A DNA stretch of 13,486 nucleotides from Flavobacteriales bacterium (lineage in GTDB: Bacteria; Bacteroidota; Bacteroidia; Flavobacteriales; BACL11), in the NCBI GenBank assembly GCA_002730985.1, contig PCBP01000032.1, positions 1 through 13,486 of the forward strand, in the 5' to 3' direction. The notes below the pieces were generated by a model. That model saw only the letters and a program-made list of their open reading frames with translations. It searched no databases and was not told where the DNA came from. Below, piece by piece: positions 5,989 through 13,486 of this stretch (positions are counted from its first letter, which is position 1; each line of letters opens with the position of its first letter). Both the position numbers and the translations under genes were made by a program.

Positions 5989-7359
5989 ATGAAACGGCTA
6001 CATCTTTTCCTAATAAAATCTTTCTTATGGCCTTTTATTGCAACTTTCTTTATAGCTGTATTCATTCTATTAATGCAATTTCTTTGGAAATATATTGATG
6101 ACCTGGTAGGAAAAGGATTAGAAATCAATCAAATTGCTGAACTATTATTCTATGCATCCGCCAGATTTGTACCAATAGCTCTCCCAATAGCCATGCTACT
6201 ATCATCAGTTATGGTATTTGGCAAACTTGGCGAACAATATGAACTTGTAGCTTTAAAATCCGCAGGAATATCATTCTATAGACTATTAACACCACTTATA
6301 ATATTTGTTCTGATCTCTAGTTACGGCTCTTTTTTATTCTCAAATTATGTAATGCCTATTGCTAATCTTAAGAATGGCTCTATGATATATGATATTCAGA
6401 AGAAAAAACCTGCACTAAATATTAAAGAGGGGGTCTTTTATAATGATCTTGAAGGGTTCAGCATTAAAGTAGCCCAAAAAGAGCAGGATGGAACTATATT
6501 AAAAGACATTATTATTTATGATCATACATCTGAGAATGGCAATGATAAAGTGTTAATTGCCAGAAGCGGTAAGATGCAAATAACTCCTGATGAGAAATTC
6601 TTAGAACTTACGCTTTATAACGGACACTCCTATGTTGATATACCAGAGATAAAAAGAAAAAAAAATAATCCTTTCAGAACTACACATTTTAAAAAAGACC
6701 TTATCCGATTTGATTTGGAAAGCTTTAATACTATAAGAAATAGTGAAAACCTATATAAAGGGCATTATGCAATGCTAAACAACAAGCAATTAACCAATGC
6801 TATTGATTCTTTACAATTAATATATATGGAGAAGGAAGTCTCTTTCCAAGATGATATATCAGATAAATATAGGAACCAATTAATAATAGATGGCAAACTT
6901 AAGAGTATTATATACTCAAATAACAAGAAACAACAATATGATATTGCAATAAGTAAGGTAAGAACACTAGGATCAATCGCAAGAGCAAATAAAAACAATC
7001 TAGAGTATAAAAGCATTATCATCGCTAAACATAAAATTGAATGGCACAGAAAAATCAGCTTAGCAGTTGCATGCTTACTATTATTTTTAATTGGCGCACC
7101 TCTTGGGTCAATTATCCGAAAAGGAGGATTCGGGCTGCCTGTATTAGTCTCTACTCTATTCTTCATCCTATATCACGTACTAAATATGATTGGCGAAAAA
7201 GCAGCTAAGGATTTAAGCATACAAGCTTATGAAGGAATGTGGTTGTCTAACATCTTCTTCCTTCCTATTGCTGTATTATTAATCTATAAGGCAAAGAATG
7301 ATTCAGAACTTTTTACTCTAATAAAAATTAATCCTTTTTTAATCACCCTAAAAAAATAA
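5989..7359 (+). CDS. LptF/LptG-family lipopolysaccharide export permease (YjgP/YjgQ)
   Basis: 456 residues with the family layout: three N-terminal membrane helices (about 13-33, 52-77, 99-121), a large periplasmic beta domain (about 122-350) and three C-terminal helices (about 355-377, 380-402, 418-434). [15 protein letters not shown] (81-95) is the cytoplasmic coupling-helix region that contacts the LptB ATPase in characterised Lpt transporters. [20 protein letters not shown] (351-370) and the following [10 protein letters not shown] are typical of helix 4 onward. Family role: the inner-membrane part of the LptB2FG ABC transporter that extracts LPS for transport to the outer membrane. F versus G cannot be assigned. 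It is longer than the roughly 360-residue E. coli proteins, the extra length lying in the periplasmic part. ribBA follows after 43 nt but has its own promoter. Confidence 0.92.
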   Translation: MKRLHLFLIKSFLWPFIATFFIAVFILLMQFLWKYIDDLVGKGLEINQIAELLFYASARFVPIALPIAMLLSSVMVFGKLGEQYELVALKSAGISFYRLLTPLIIFVLISSYGSFLFSNYVMPIANLKNGSMIYDIQKKKPALNIKEGVFYNDLEGFSIKVAQKEQDGTILKDIIIYDHTSENGNDKVLIARSGKMQITPDEKFLELTLYNGHSYVDIPEIKRKKNNPFRTTHFKKDLIRFDLESFNTIRNSENLYKGHYAMLNNKQLTNAIDSLQLIYMEKEVSFQDDISDKYRNQLIIDGKLKSIIYSNNKKQQYDIAISKVRTLGSIARANKNNLEYKSIIIAKHKIEWHRKISLAVACLLLFLIGAPLGSIIRKGGFGLPVLVSTLFFILYHVLNMIGEKAAKDLSIQAYEGMWLSNIFFLPIAVLLIYKAKNDSELFTLIKINPFLITLKK

Positions 7360-7382
7360 AATAATACAAATTGTATTATTTT
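7358..7382. repeat. 25-bp perfect inverted repeat in the ribBA promoter
   Basis: Two perfect 12-bp arms, AAAATAATACAA and TTGTATTATTTT, with one central A. It begins in the stop codon of the permease gene and runs into the ribBA -7 box. It could be a binding site for a dimeric repressor or activator, or a weak AT-only hairpin terminator for the permease. Only one base pair per arm is G-C, so the terminator reading is doubtful. Confidence 0.6.
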
Positions 7383-7384
7383 TG
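7377..7384 (+). promoter_or_regulatory. -7 box for ribBA-tsaD
   Basis: TATTTTTG, an exact TAnnTTTG match, followed by CAACTTC. The predicted start near 7390 leaves a leader of about 12 nt before the ATG at 7403. This rules out the in-frame TTG at 7382 as the start codon. No clear TTG lies at -33. The gap is far too short for an FMN riboswitch. Confidence 0.6.
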
Positions 7385-7402
7385 CAACTTCAAAAAAAAA
7401 AT

Positions 7403-8614
7403 ATGACCTTTAACACTATAGAAGAAGCAATTGCAGATATCAAAGCAGGAAAAGTGATTATTGTAGTCGATGATGAAAACAGAGAGAATGAGGGGGATTT
7501 TGTGGCTGCTGCTGAGATGACAACACCTGAAATGATTAACTTTATGGCCACCCATGGAAGAGGACTAATCTGTACCCCTCTTTTAGAAAGTAGATGCGAA
7601 GAGCTAGGTCTTGATCTTATGATAGGTAAAAACACGGCCGCATTTGAGACTCCTTTTACTATCTCAGTTGATTTAATTGGCCACGGCTGTACAACTGGAA
7701 TTTCAGCACAAGATAGAGCAAAAACTATTAAAGCATTGGTTAAATTAGACACAAAACCAGAAGAATTAGGAAAGCCAGGACACATCTTCCCATTAAAAGG
7801 AAGACAAGGAGGCGTCTTAAGAAGGGCCGGGCACACTGAAGCTGCAATTGACCTAGCAAGACTATCAGGGCTATATCCTGCTGGTGTTATTGTTGAAATT
7901 CTTAATGAGGACGGAACTATGGCAAGAACACCCGAGCTATTCAAGATCGCTCAAAAATTTGATCTGAAATTTATCTCAATAAAAGACCTTATTGAATACC
8001 GTATAAAAAACGAATCCCTAATTACTGAAGAAGCTTTAGTAGAATTACCTACAGAATTTGGTGACTTTAAAATGAAAGCTTTTAAACAAACCACTAACGG
8101 ACAATTACATTTAGCAATCTATAAAGGAAAATGGGAAATAGATGAGACGATATTAGTAAGAGTTCATTCTTCCTGCCTGACGGGTGACATATTCGGAAGT
8201 TGTAGATGTGATTGTGGACCTCAGCTACATCAAGCCCTGAAACAGATTGAGACTGCAGGCAAAGGCATCCTAGTGTATATGAATCAAGAAGGGAGAGGAA
8301 TAGGTCTACTAAATAAATTGAAAGCGTACGAGCTTCAAGAAAATGGAAGAGATACTGTGGAAGCAAATACTGAACTTGGATTTAAGGCTGACGATAGAGA
8401 TTATGGTATAGGCGCTCAGATAATAAGAGCTATGGATGTTACTAAAGTTAAGTTGTTAAGCAATAATCCAAAGAAACGAGTTGGACTTATTGGATATGGG
8501 ATTGAAATTGTTGACACTGCAGCAATTGAAATTGAGTCTAACAAGCATAACACATTATATCTAAAAACAAAAAGAGATAAAATGGGTCATTCATTAAATA
8601 ATCTTGATGCCTAA
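7403..8614 (+). CDS. ribBA: Bifunctional 3,4-dihydroxy-2-butanone-4-phosphate synthase / GTP cyclohydrolase II
   Basis: 403 residues. The N-terminal RibB domain (1 to about 205) converts ribulose 5-phosphate to the four-carbon riboflavin precursor. It has [11 protein letters not shown] (23-33), HGRGLIC (51-57), [13 protein letters not shown] (97-109) and [12 protein letters not shown] (136-147). The C-terminal RibA domain (about 208-403) opens GTP. It has zinc ligands Cys248, Cys259 and Cys261 in SSCLTGD and CRCDCG, then NQEGRGIGL, Tyr289, Arg312 in [10 protein letters not shown] and LSNNPKKR. Both active sites look intact, so both branches of riboflavin synthesis can start from this one cytosolic enzyme. 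The start is the ATG at 7403 rather than the TTG at 7382, which lies in the promoter. Its stop overlaps tsaD. Confidence 0.97.
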   Translation: MTFNTIEEAIADIKAGKVIIVVDDENRENEGDFVAAAEMTTPEMINFMATHGRGLICTPLLESRCEELGLDLMIGKNTAAFETPFTISVDLIGHGCTTGISAQDRAKTIKALVKLDTKPEELGKPGHIFPLKGRQGGVLRRAGHTEAAIDLARLSGLYPAGVIVEILNEDGTMARTPELFKIAQKFDLKFISIKDLIEYRIKNESLITEEALVELPTEFGDFKMKAFKQTTNGQLHLAIYKGKWEIDETILVRVHSSCLTGDIFGSCRCDCGPQLHQALKQIETAGKGILVYMNQEGRGIGLLNKLKAYELQENGRDTVEANTELGFKADDRDYGIGAQIIRAMDVTKVKLLSNNPKKRVGLIGYGIEIVDTAAIEIESNKHNTLYLKTKRDKMGHSLNNLDA

Positions 8615-9623
8615 AGAACCTATTATCTTAGGTATCGAATCCTCTTGTGATGACACCTCTGCTGCAATTATATATGGAAGACGAATACTTTCTAATGAAA
8701 TCGCTACTCAGGAAATCCATTCCCTATATGGTGGCGTTGTACCTGAATTAGCCTCACGTGCACACCAACAAAATATCATACCTGTAGTTGATACGGCAAT
8801 TAGGGAAGCAAATATCAGTAAAGAAGATATAGATGCGGTTGCTTTCACCCAGGGACCAGGATTACTAGGATCCTTACTGGTCGGCAGCTCATTCGCAAAA
8901 GCATATGCAATGGGAATGGGAATCCCATTAATAACTGTGAATCATATGCAAGCGCATATCTTATCTCACTTTATAGATGAGGGGAAAGCAGTGCCAAAAT
9001 TTCCGTTCTTATGCTTAACAGTATCTGGAGGGCATACACAGATAGTAAGAGTTGAAAGCCATAGTAATATGCAGGTAATAGGTACAACTATTGATGATGC
9101 TGCTGGTGAAGCCTTTGACAAATCAGCTAAGATCCTACAACTTGCATACCCAGGCGGGCCTTTAATTGATAAATATGCTAGAGGAGGGAACATCCATGCT
9201 TTTAAATTCGGAAAACCTAAAATTAAAGATTTAGATTTTAGCTTTAGTGGACTTAAAACATCCATCCTATATAAGATACAAGACAGTGTGCAAAAAAACC
9301 CTAAATTCATCCAAGAACACTTAGGAGACTTATGTGCCTCAATACAATATAGTATCGTAAATATCTTATTAGAGAAAATACAAAAAGCTATTTATAAGAC
9401 AGGAATTAAAGAAATAGCAATTGCAGGAGGAGTGTCTGCTAATTCATTCCTTAGAAGTGAATTGCAAAAATTAGCTGACGAGAAGAAAATAAACCTCTAT
9501 ATTCCTAAATTTGAATATTGCACAGATAATGCAGCTATGATTGCAATTTCAGGATATTTTAAATATTTGGAGAAAGAATTTGCCAGCCAAAATGAAGTTC
9601 CATCAGCTTCCTTAAGCTTTTAA
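8607..9623 (+). CDS. tsaD: tRNA N6-adenosine threonylcarbamoyltransferase TsaD
   Basis: 338 residues, the usual length. It transfers the threonylcarbamoyl group from TC-AMP to A37 of ANN-decoding tRNAs (t6A), acting with TsaB and TsaE in bacteria. Visible motifs: [13 protein letters not shown] (9-21), metal-binding His113 and His117 in [17 protein letters not shown] (137-147), [15 protein letters not shown] (163-177), FSFSGLKTS (211-219), [11 protein letters not shown] (273-283), and Asp307 in CTDNAAMIA. The start is ATG 8607, directly after an in-frame TTG, and overlaps the ribBA stop by 8 nt, which suggests translational coupling. The TAA at 9621-9623 lies inside the convergent hydrolase gene. 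tsaB and tsaE are not in the window. Confidence 0.97.
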   Translation: MPKEPIILGIESSCDDTSAAIIYGRRILSNEIATQEIHSLYGGVVPELASRAHQQNIIPVVDTAIREANISKEDIDAVAFTQGPGLLGSLLVGSSFAKAYAMGMGIPLITVNHMQAHILSHFIDEGKAVPKFPFLCLTVSGGHTQIVRVESHSNMQVIGTTIDDAAGEAFDKSAKILQLAYPGGPLIDKYARGGNIHAFKFGKPKIKDLDFSFSGLKTSILYKIQDSVQKNPKFIQEHLGDLCASIQYSIVNILLEKIQKAIYKTGIKEIAIAGGVSANSFLRSELQKLADEKKINLYIPKFEYCTDNAAMIAISGYFKYLEKEFASQNEVPSASLSF

Positions 9624-10436
9624 GAAAGCTATTGTAGTATCTATAGCATCCCTTAGATCTCTAGGAAAAGATAGTGAATTATAAGGATGACACCCATCAA
9701 ATACATGATTAGCACCCTTAATTATATATAGCTGAGTACCTGAACTCCATTTTTTAATATTATACGCCTCATCAACCAAAACAGTAGGATCTGCATCACC
9801 ATGAATATGTAAATGTGGCACTCTCATATCTCGCAAAGCATTACTAATGCTTAATCTTTCTGAATTAGCTAAACAGTTTTTATAGAACTGATAATATAAG
9901 GGCATATTCTGTTTTGTACGCCCATTATAGATATAAGCAACATTCGTTTCTTTCCACTTCTTTTGTTTCTCATTAACTGGTAATCTGCCAATCAAATCAG
10001 ATGGAGACGCCCAACTTACTACATTTGAAATACAATTAGCCTCAGCTGATTTAAGTATTGAGATGGCACCTCCTCTACTATGTCCAAATAAAGTAATTTC
10101 AGGATTATTAAACTCTTCTATAACCCAATCAATTACTAATCCTAAATCATCTAGCTCCTTGCAAAAGTTATTATTTCCGAAAGAATCTAAATCAACAAAA
10201 TCGGAAGGCCTATCAATAGATGTCCCATTATATGAGAAGTTGAATTTAACAAACACAAATCCACTAGCTGCAAAATATTCTGCAATTGAATTAAAAGGAC
10301 CCCAGTCTTTAAACCCTTTAAAACCATGAGAGAAAACAACAACTTTTCTTTTGATATTTCCCTCCAAAAAAGTTGTATCAATTAAAATGTCCTTTTTAGA
10401 AGAACCATTAATTATTGTATTAGTTCTTTTTACCAT
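9612..10436 (-). CDS. Alpha/beta hydrolase family protein
   Basis: 274 residues with an alpha/beta-hydrolase core: oxyanion-hole region FSHGFKGFKDWG (35-46), nucleophile elbow GHSRGG with Ser120, acid region HGDADPTV (Asp224 or Asp226), and catalytic His254 in GANHVF. There is no signal peptide, so it is probably cytosolic. The fold and triad support esterase or peptidase-like hydrolysis; the substrate is unknown. It starts 49 nt after the sucC stop on the same strand with no terminator or clear promoter between, so co-transcription with sucC is likely. Its last four codons overlap the tsaD 3' end on the other strand. Confidence 0.85.
   Translation of the reverse strand: MVKRTNTIINGSSKKDILIDTTFLEGNIKRKVVVFSHGFKGFKDWGPFNSIAEYFAASGFVFVKFNFSYNGTSIDRPSDFVDLDSFGNNNFCKELDDLGLVIDWVIEEFNNPEITLFGHSRGGAISILKSAEANCISNVVSWASPSDLIGRLPVNEKQKKWKETNVAYIYNGRTKQNMPLYYQFYKNCLANSERLSISNALRDMRVPHLHIHGDADPTVLVDEAYNIKKWSSGTQLYIIKGANHVFDGCHPYNSLSFPRDLRDAIDTTIAFLKA
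9615..9630. terminator. Small hairpin over the convergent tsaD/hydrolase stop codons (weak)
   Basis: AGCTTT (9615-9620), loop TAAG, AAAGCT (9625-9630): a perfect 6-bp inverted repeat covering the tsaD TAA and just upstream of the hydrolase stop. It is the only stem-loop I see at this junction and lacks a proper T-tract, so a terminator role is tentative. Confidence 0.25.
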
Positions 10437-10485
10437 AATTCAAAAACAAGAACTCCAAGTAACACTTACACTCTAATGTCTAAAA

Positions 10486-11676
10486 TTAAGCCAATACATT
10501 AGCAACCTTGTCAGCTGCCTCCTGAAGTAGAATAACAGACTCTACTTCAAGACCACTCTCATCAATTAACTTCTTAGCTTCATTAGCATTTGTTCCTTCT
10601 AGTCTAACAATCAAAGGAACTCTAATCTCTCCAATATTATTATATGCATCAACAATGCCCTGAGCAACTCTATCACACCTTACAATGCCACCAAAAATAT
10701 TTACTAGTATTGCCCTTACATTAGAATCTTTTAAGATGATCCTAAATGCCTGTTCCACTCTTTTGGCATCAGCAGTACCTCCTACATCCAAAAAATTGGC
10801 TGGATTTCCTCCTGCCATTTTAATAATATCCATAGTGGCCATAGCAAGTCCTGCACCATTTACCATACAACCTACATTGCCATCAAGTTTTACAAAGTTA
10901 AGTCCATACTCTGCCGCTTCAACTTCAGCAACATCTTCTTCTCTCTTATCTCTCAATCCTAAATAATCCTTATGTCTAAATAATGAATTCTCATCAATAG
11001 TTACTTTAGAATCAACTGCCATAATCTTATCGTCAGATGTTTTTAGAACTGGGTTAATCTCAAACAATGCAGAGTCTGTTTTATCATATGCAAGATAGAG
11101 AGCATTAACAAACCGGATCATCTCTTTAAAAGCAGTGCCTGATAGACCTAAATTAAAAGCAATCTTACGAGATTGAAACTCTGTCAGCCCTACTTTTGGA
11201 TCAATCTCTTCATTAAAGATTAAATGTGGGGTTTTTTCTGCAACAGTTTCAATATCCATTCCACCTTCTGTAGAATACATTATCATGTTTCTTCCAGTGG
11301 ATCTATTTAATAAAACAGACATGTAAAACTCTGAAGGCTCACTATCTCCTGGATAATACACATCCTCAGCAATTAATACTTGATGAACTAATTTACCCTC
11401 TTTTGAGGTTTGTGGTGTTATTAAATACATTCCCAAGATATCATTAGAAATGGATTTTACTTCTTCTAATGATTTGGCCAACTTCACTCCCCCACCTTTA
11501 CCCCTGCCACCAGCATGTATTTGGGCCTTCACAACCCACCAGCTAGTACCAGTATCAATATGAAGTTTCTCAGCAGCAGCTACAGCCTCATCAGGTGTTG
11601 TTGCAACTATCCCTCTTTGTATTCTGACTCCAAAACTATTTAGCAACTCCTTTCCTTGATATTCATGTAAATTCAT
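10486..11676 (-). CDS. sucC: Succinyl-CoA synthetase (succinate-CoA ligase), beta subunit
   Basis: 396 residues, close to the 388 of E. coli SucC. With SucD it interconverts succinyl-CoA and succinate in the TCA cycle with substrate-level phosphorylation of a nucleoside diphosphate. The N-terminal ATP-grasp half starts MNLHEYQGKELL and contains AGGRGKGGGVKL (55-66), EINPV (206-210) and VDSKVTID (221-228). The C-terminal ligase half has NGAGLAMATMD (273-283), GGNPANFLDVGG (289-300), VNIFGGIVRCD (335-345) and RLEGTNA (368-374). ADP versus GDP preference cannot be told. sucD is not adjacent: the next gene is the hydrolase, which looks co-transcribed. The start ATG fits a strong promoter about 20 nt upstream. 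Confidence 0.97.
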   Translation of the reverse strand: MNLHEYQGKELLNSFGVRIQRGIVATTPDEAVAAAEKLHIDTGTSWWVVKAQIHAGGRGKGGGVKLAKSLEEVKSISNDILGMYLITPQTSKEGKLVHQVLIAEDVYYPGDSEPSEFYMSVLLNRSTGRNMIMYSTEGGMDIETVAEKTPHLIFNEEIDPKVGLTEFQSRKIAFNLGLSGTAFKEMIRFVNALYLAYDKTDSALFEINPVLKTSDDKIMAVDSKVTIDENSLFRHKDYLGLRDKREEDVAEVEAAEYGLNFVKLDGNVGCMVNGAGLAMATMDIIKMAGGNPANFLDVGGTADAKRVEQAFRIILKDSNVRAILVNIFGGIVRCDRVAQGIVDAYNNIGEIRVPLIVRLEGTNANEAKKLIDESGLEVESVILLQEAADKVANVLA

Positions 11677-11695
11677 TAGCTATTTTTTAATTTAG

Positions 11696-11725
11696 CAAAA
11701 GTATAGGATTGATTTTAATTACAAA
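11696..11725 (-). promoter_or_regulatory. Promoter of sucC
   Basis: The minus strand has TTTG (11725-11722), 18 nt, then TACTTTTG (11703-11696), an exact fit to the Bacteroidota TTTG/TAnnTTTG pair and the best promoter in the window. The predicted start is near 11690, with a leader of about 13 nt. Confidence 0.75.
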
Positions 11726-11745
11726 CTCCTATTTGAATTAAATTA

Positions 11746-11753
11746 TATATTTG
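11746..11753 (+). promoter_or_regulatory. -7 box of the DUF5916-type gene
   Basis: TATATTTG, an exact TAnnTTTG match followed by CGC, 21 nt before the ATG at 11775; predicted leader about 15 nt. No TTG lies at the right -33 distance (the TTTG at 11732-11735 is too close). It is divergent from, and not overlapping, the sucC promoter. Confidence 0.6.
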
Positions 11754-11774
11754 CGCTTCAAATTTTTGTCCTTA

Positions 11775-13486
11775 ATGAAAATTAGAAATATTTTACTTCT
11801 TCTTACACTATCACCTCTGATTATTTTTGGTCAGTTTGCTGATAAAAAAACATACAACATAAAAAGAGTGCAGAATGCTCCTAAAATAAATGGAAAATTA
11901 GATGACCCTGCTTGGAGAAATCTAGATGTTGCGAAGGATTTCTCGCAGATATCACCTAATAACGGCACTCCAGAAAGAATTCATCAACGAACAGAAGTAA
12001 AGATCTGCTACGATAATAAAAACATCTATTTTGGTGTAATGATGTATGACAACGCACCTGACAGCATCTTAAAAGAACTCTCTAAAAGAGATGAAGAAAA
12101 TAAAAATTATGATGCATTCGGAATATGGCTAGAACCATTCAATGATGCTCAGGTTGAATATAACTTCATGGTAACTGCTGCAGGAGTACAAATAGACAGA
12201 AAGTTTTCCAAAACAGGAATTGATAAGACATGGAATGTAGTTTGGAAATCAGCAGTAAAATTAAATAATGAAGGCTGGATAGCAGAATTTGCTATTCCAT
12301 TCTCTCAATTAAGATTTCCAGAAGACAATAAGTCTTGGGCTATAAATATGGCAAGAGAGATCAGAAGATATCGTGAAGATTACAGCTGGAATCCAATAGA
12401 TGTAAACTATAATGATTTTGCATTGCAAGCTGGAATCCTTAAGGGAGTCAAAGATGTTAACTCACCTTTACGTCTTTCATTTATGCCTTATGCATCGATA
12501 TATGCAGATATGTATGATGGGGCAACTACTTTTCCTTATAATTATGGGGTCGATTTAAAATATGGTATTAATGAAAGTTTTACTTTGGATATGACTCTAA
12601 TACCTGATTTTGGTCAGGTAGCATCTGACGCTATGGTATTAAACCTCTCTCCTTTTGAAGTTAAATATGAGGAAAAAAGACAATTCTTTAATGAAGGAAC
12701 AGAACTCTTTAATAAAGGAGGAGACATGTTCTATAGCAGAAGACTACAAGACGACTTATTAAATGCTACTAAGATAACTGGCAGAACTAAAAAAGGATTA
12801 GGAGTCGCTATACTTAATGCAATAACAAATAAAACAGAACAAGATCCATTAACTAACTATAATGTAATGATATTAGATCAATCTTTAAAAAATGGTTCAT
12901 CTTTAAGTTTCATGAATACAAATATGATCCAAAACAGCAGCAATAAGGATGCTAATGTAACAGGGCTATTTACAAGAGTTAATAACAAGGATAATACGCG
13001 AACTTATGTTGGGCAATTAAAGATGAGTCAAGAATTTGGAGAAAATGAAATAACTCAAGGGTTCGCAGGAATGTTAGCAGTAGGAAAAACAAGTGGTAAT
13101 TATCAATATGATCTATATTCTATTATTGAGGATGATAATTACAACCCTAATGATCTAGGATTCTTATACTCAAACAATGAAATCACCAATGGATTACGCA
13201 TACAGTTCATTCAATTTAATGAAGGAAAACGATTTGTTGATTTCTCTAGTGAAATAGAAATAGAACATCGTACCTTATTTAGCGAGCAGAGATTTGTAAA
13301 TCTTGAACTTGAATTAGATGCCCAGGGGACATTAAAAAATTACACTACCATCTCTATGCGTGCTAATATAACCCCATATGAAAAAAATGATTTCTATGAG
13401 GCAAGAACTAATGATTTGTTAAACCCTGTTAAAAGATCTAAGTCAATAAATGGCGGAGGATGGATATCAACAGATTACAGAAAAAA
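11775..13486 (+). CDS. Secreted CBM9-like / DUF5916 protein (3'-partial)
   Basis: The frame is open from ATG 11775 to the window end: 570 codons without a stop, so the C-terminus is missing. Signal peptide MKIRNILLLLTLSPLIIFGQ (1-20). Residues about 25-220 resemble a family 9 carbohydrate-binding-like domain: INGKLDDPAWRNL, CYDNKNIYFGVMMYD, DAFGIWLEPF and WIAEFAIPFSQLRF. From about 230 it follows the DUF5916 pattern: LRLSFMPYAS, YGVDLKYGINESFTLDMTLI, PDFGQVASDAMVLNLSPFE and EKRQFFNEG. DUF5916 proteins are common in Bacteroidota and their long beta-rich C-terminal part is predicted to sit at the outer membrane; the function is not established. It has its own promoter and is divergent from sucC, with no evident functional link. 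Confidence 0.85.
   Translation, partial: MKIRNILLLLTLSPLIIFGQFADKKTYNIKRVQNAPKINGKLDDPAWRNLDVAKDFSQISPNNGTPERIHQRTEVKICYDNKNIYFGVMMYDNAPDSILKELSKRDEENKNYDAFGIWLEPFNDAQVEYNFMVTAAGVQIDRKFSKTGIDKTWNVVWKSAVKLNNEGWIAEFAIPFSQLRFPEDNKSWAINMAREIRRYREDYSWNPIDVNYNDFALQAGILKGVKDVNSPLRLSFMPYASIYADMYDGATTFPYNYGVDLKYGINESFTLDMTLIPDFGQVASDAMVLNLSPFEVKYEEKRQFFNEGTELFNKGGDMFYSRRLQDDLLNATKITGRTKKGLGVAILNAITNKTEQDPLTNYNVMILDQSLKNGSSLSFMNTNMIQNSSNKDANVTGLFTRVNNKDNTRTYVGQLKMSQEFGENEITQGFAGMLAVGKTSGNYQYDLYSIIEDDNYNPNDLGFLYSNNEITNGLRIQFIQFNEGKRFVDFSSEIEIEHRTLFSEQRFVNLELELDAQGTLKNYTTISMRANITPYEKNDFYEARTNDLLNPVKRSKSINGGGWISTDYRK

Noticed and set aside
6765..7166. 133-codon minus-strand open frame
   Set aside because: Antisense to the LptF/G-family gene; its hydrophobicity mirrors the real membrane helices.
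7382..7384. TTG as an extended ribBA start
   Set aside because: It lies within the -7 box, and the ATG at 7403 begins at the normal RibB N-terminus.
7360..7402. FMN riboswitch upstream of ribBA
   Set aside because: The gap is 43 nt and holds the promoter and palindrome; there is no room for the aptamer.
7390..7944. 184-codon minus-strand open frame
   Set aside because: It lies opposite the RibB domain, whose motifs are intact on the plus strand; the minus translation resembles no family and has no promoter.
10063..10329. 88-codon plus-strand open frame
   Set aside because: Antisense to the hydrolase core including the GHSRGG elbow; no independent support.

Overview
The window is AT-rich chromosomal DNA from a member of the Bacteroidota, most likely a marine flavobacterium-like organism. 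The support is: two secreted proteins with type IX secretion system (T9SS) C-terminal sorting sequences; a Cys/Asp-rich repeat module typical of marine Bacteroidota surface proteins; a DUF5916-type protein; a fused RibBA; a tRNA gene without an encoded CCA end; and TAnnTTTG promoter boxes, the Bacteroidota -7 element, in front of nearly every transcription unit. I see no phage, IS element, integrase, CRISPR array or recognisable defence system.

Layout. 1-2522 (+) is the 3' part of a large secreted protein: 15 Cys-bounded repeats in two blocks around a DUF1566-like domain, then a T9SS tail. It converges on a CotH-kinase-family secreted protein (2574-4844, -) across a symmetric bidirectional terminator. 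The CotH protein carries one copy of the same repeat module. Next come a tRNA-Met(CAT) with its own promoter and terminator (4968-5041, -) and a membrane methyltransferase of the ICMT/PEMT type (5101-5844, -). A rightward block follows: an LptF/LptG-family lipopolysaccharide permease (5989-7359), ribBA (7403-8614) and tsaD (8607-9623), the last two overlapping by 8 nt. On the minus strand, sucC (10486-11676) is followed by an alpha/beta hydrolase (9612-10436) whose 3' end overlaps that of tsaD by 12 nt. A CBM9-like/DUF5916 secreted protein starts divergently from sucC at 11775 and runs off the window.

How they fit together. The left third is cell-surface display: two T9SS cargo candidates sharing one module. 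The centre holds envelope functions (LPS transport, and a membrane methyltransferase that may act on a lipid) and core metabolism (riboflavin synthesis, tRNA t6A modification, TCA-cycle succinyl-CoA synthetase). Most genes are ordinary housekeeping genes. The observations most worth following are the repeat protein, whose DUF1566 domain appears inserted inside a split Ig-like domain; the module shared by the two convergent surface genes; and the lptF upstream region, with antiparallel promoters, an unusually long predicted leader and a possible 26-codon upstream ORF. I did not find a clearly new multi-gene system.
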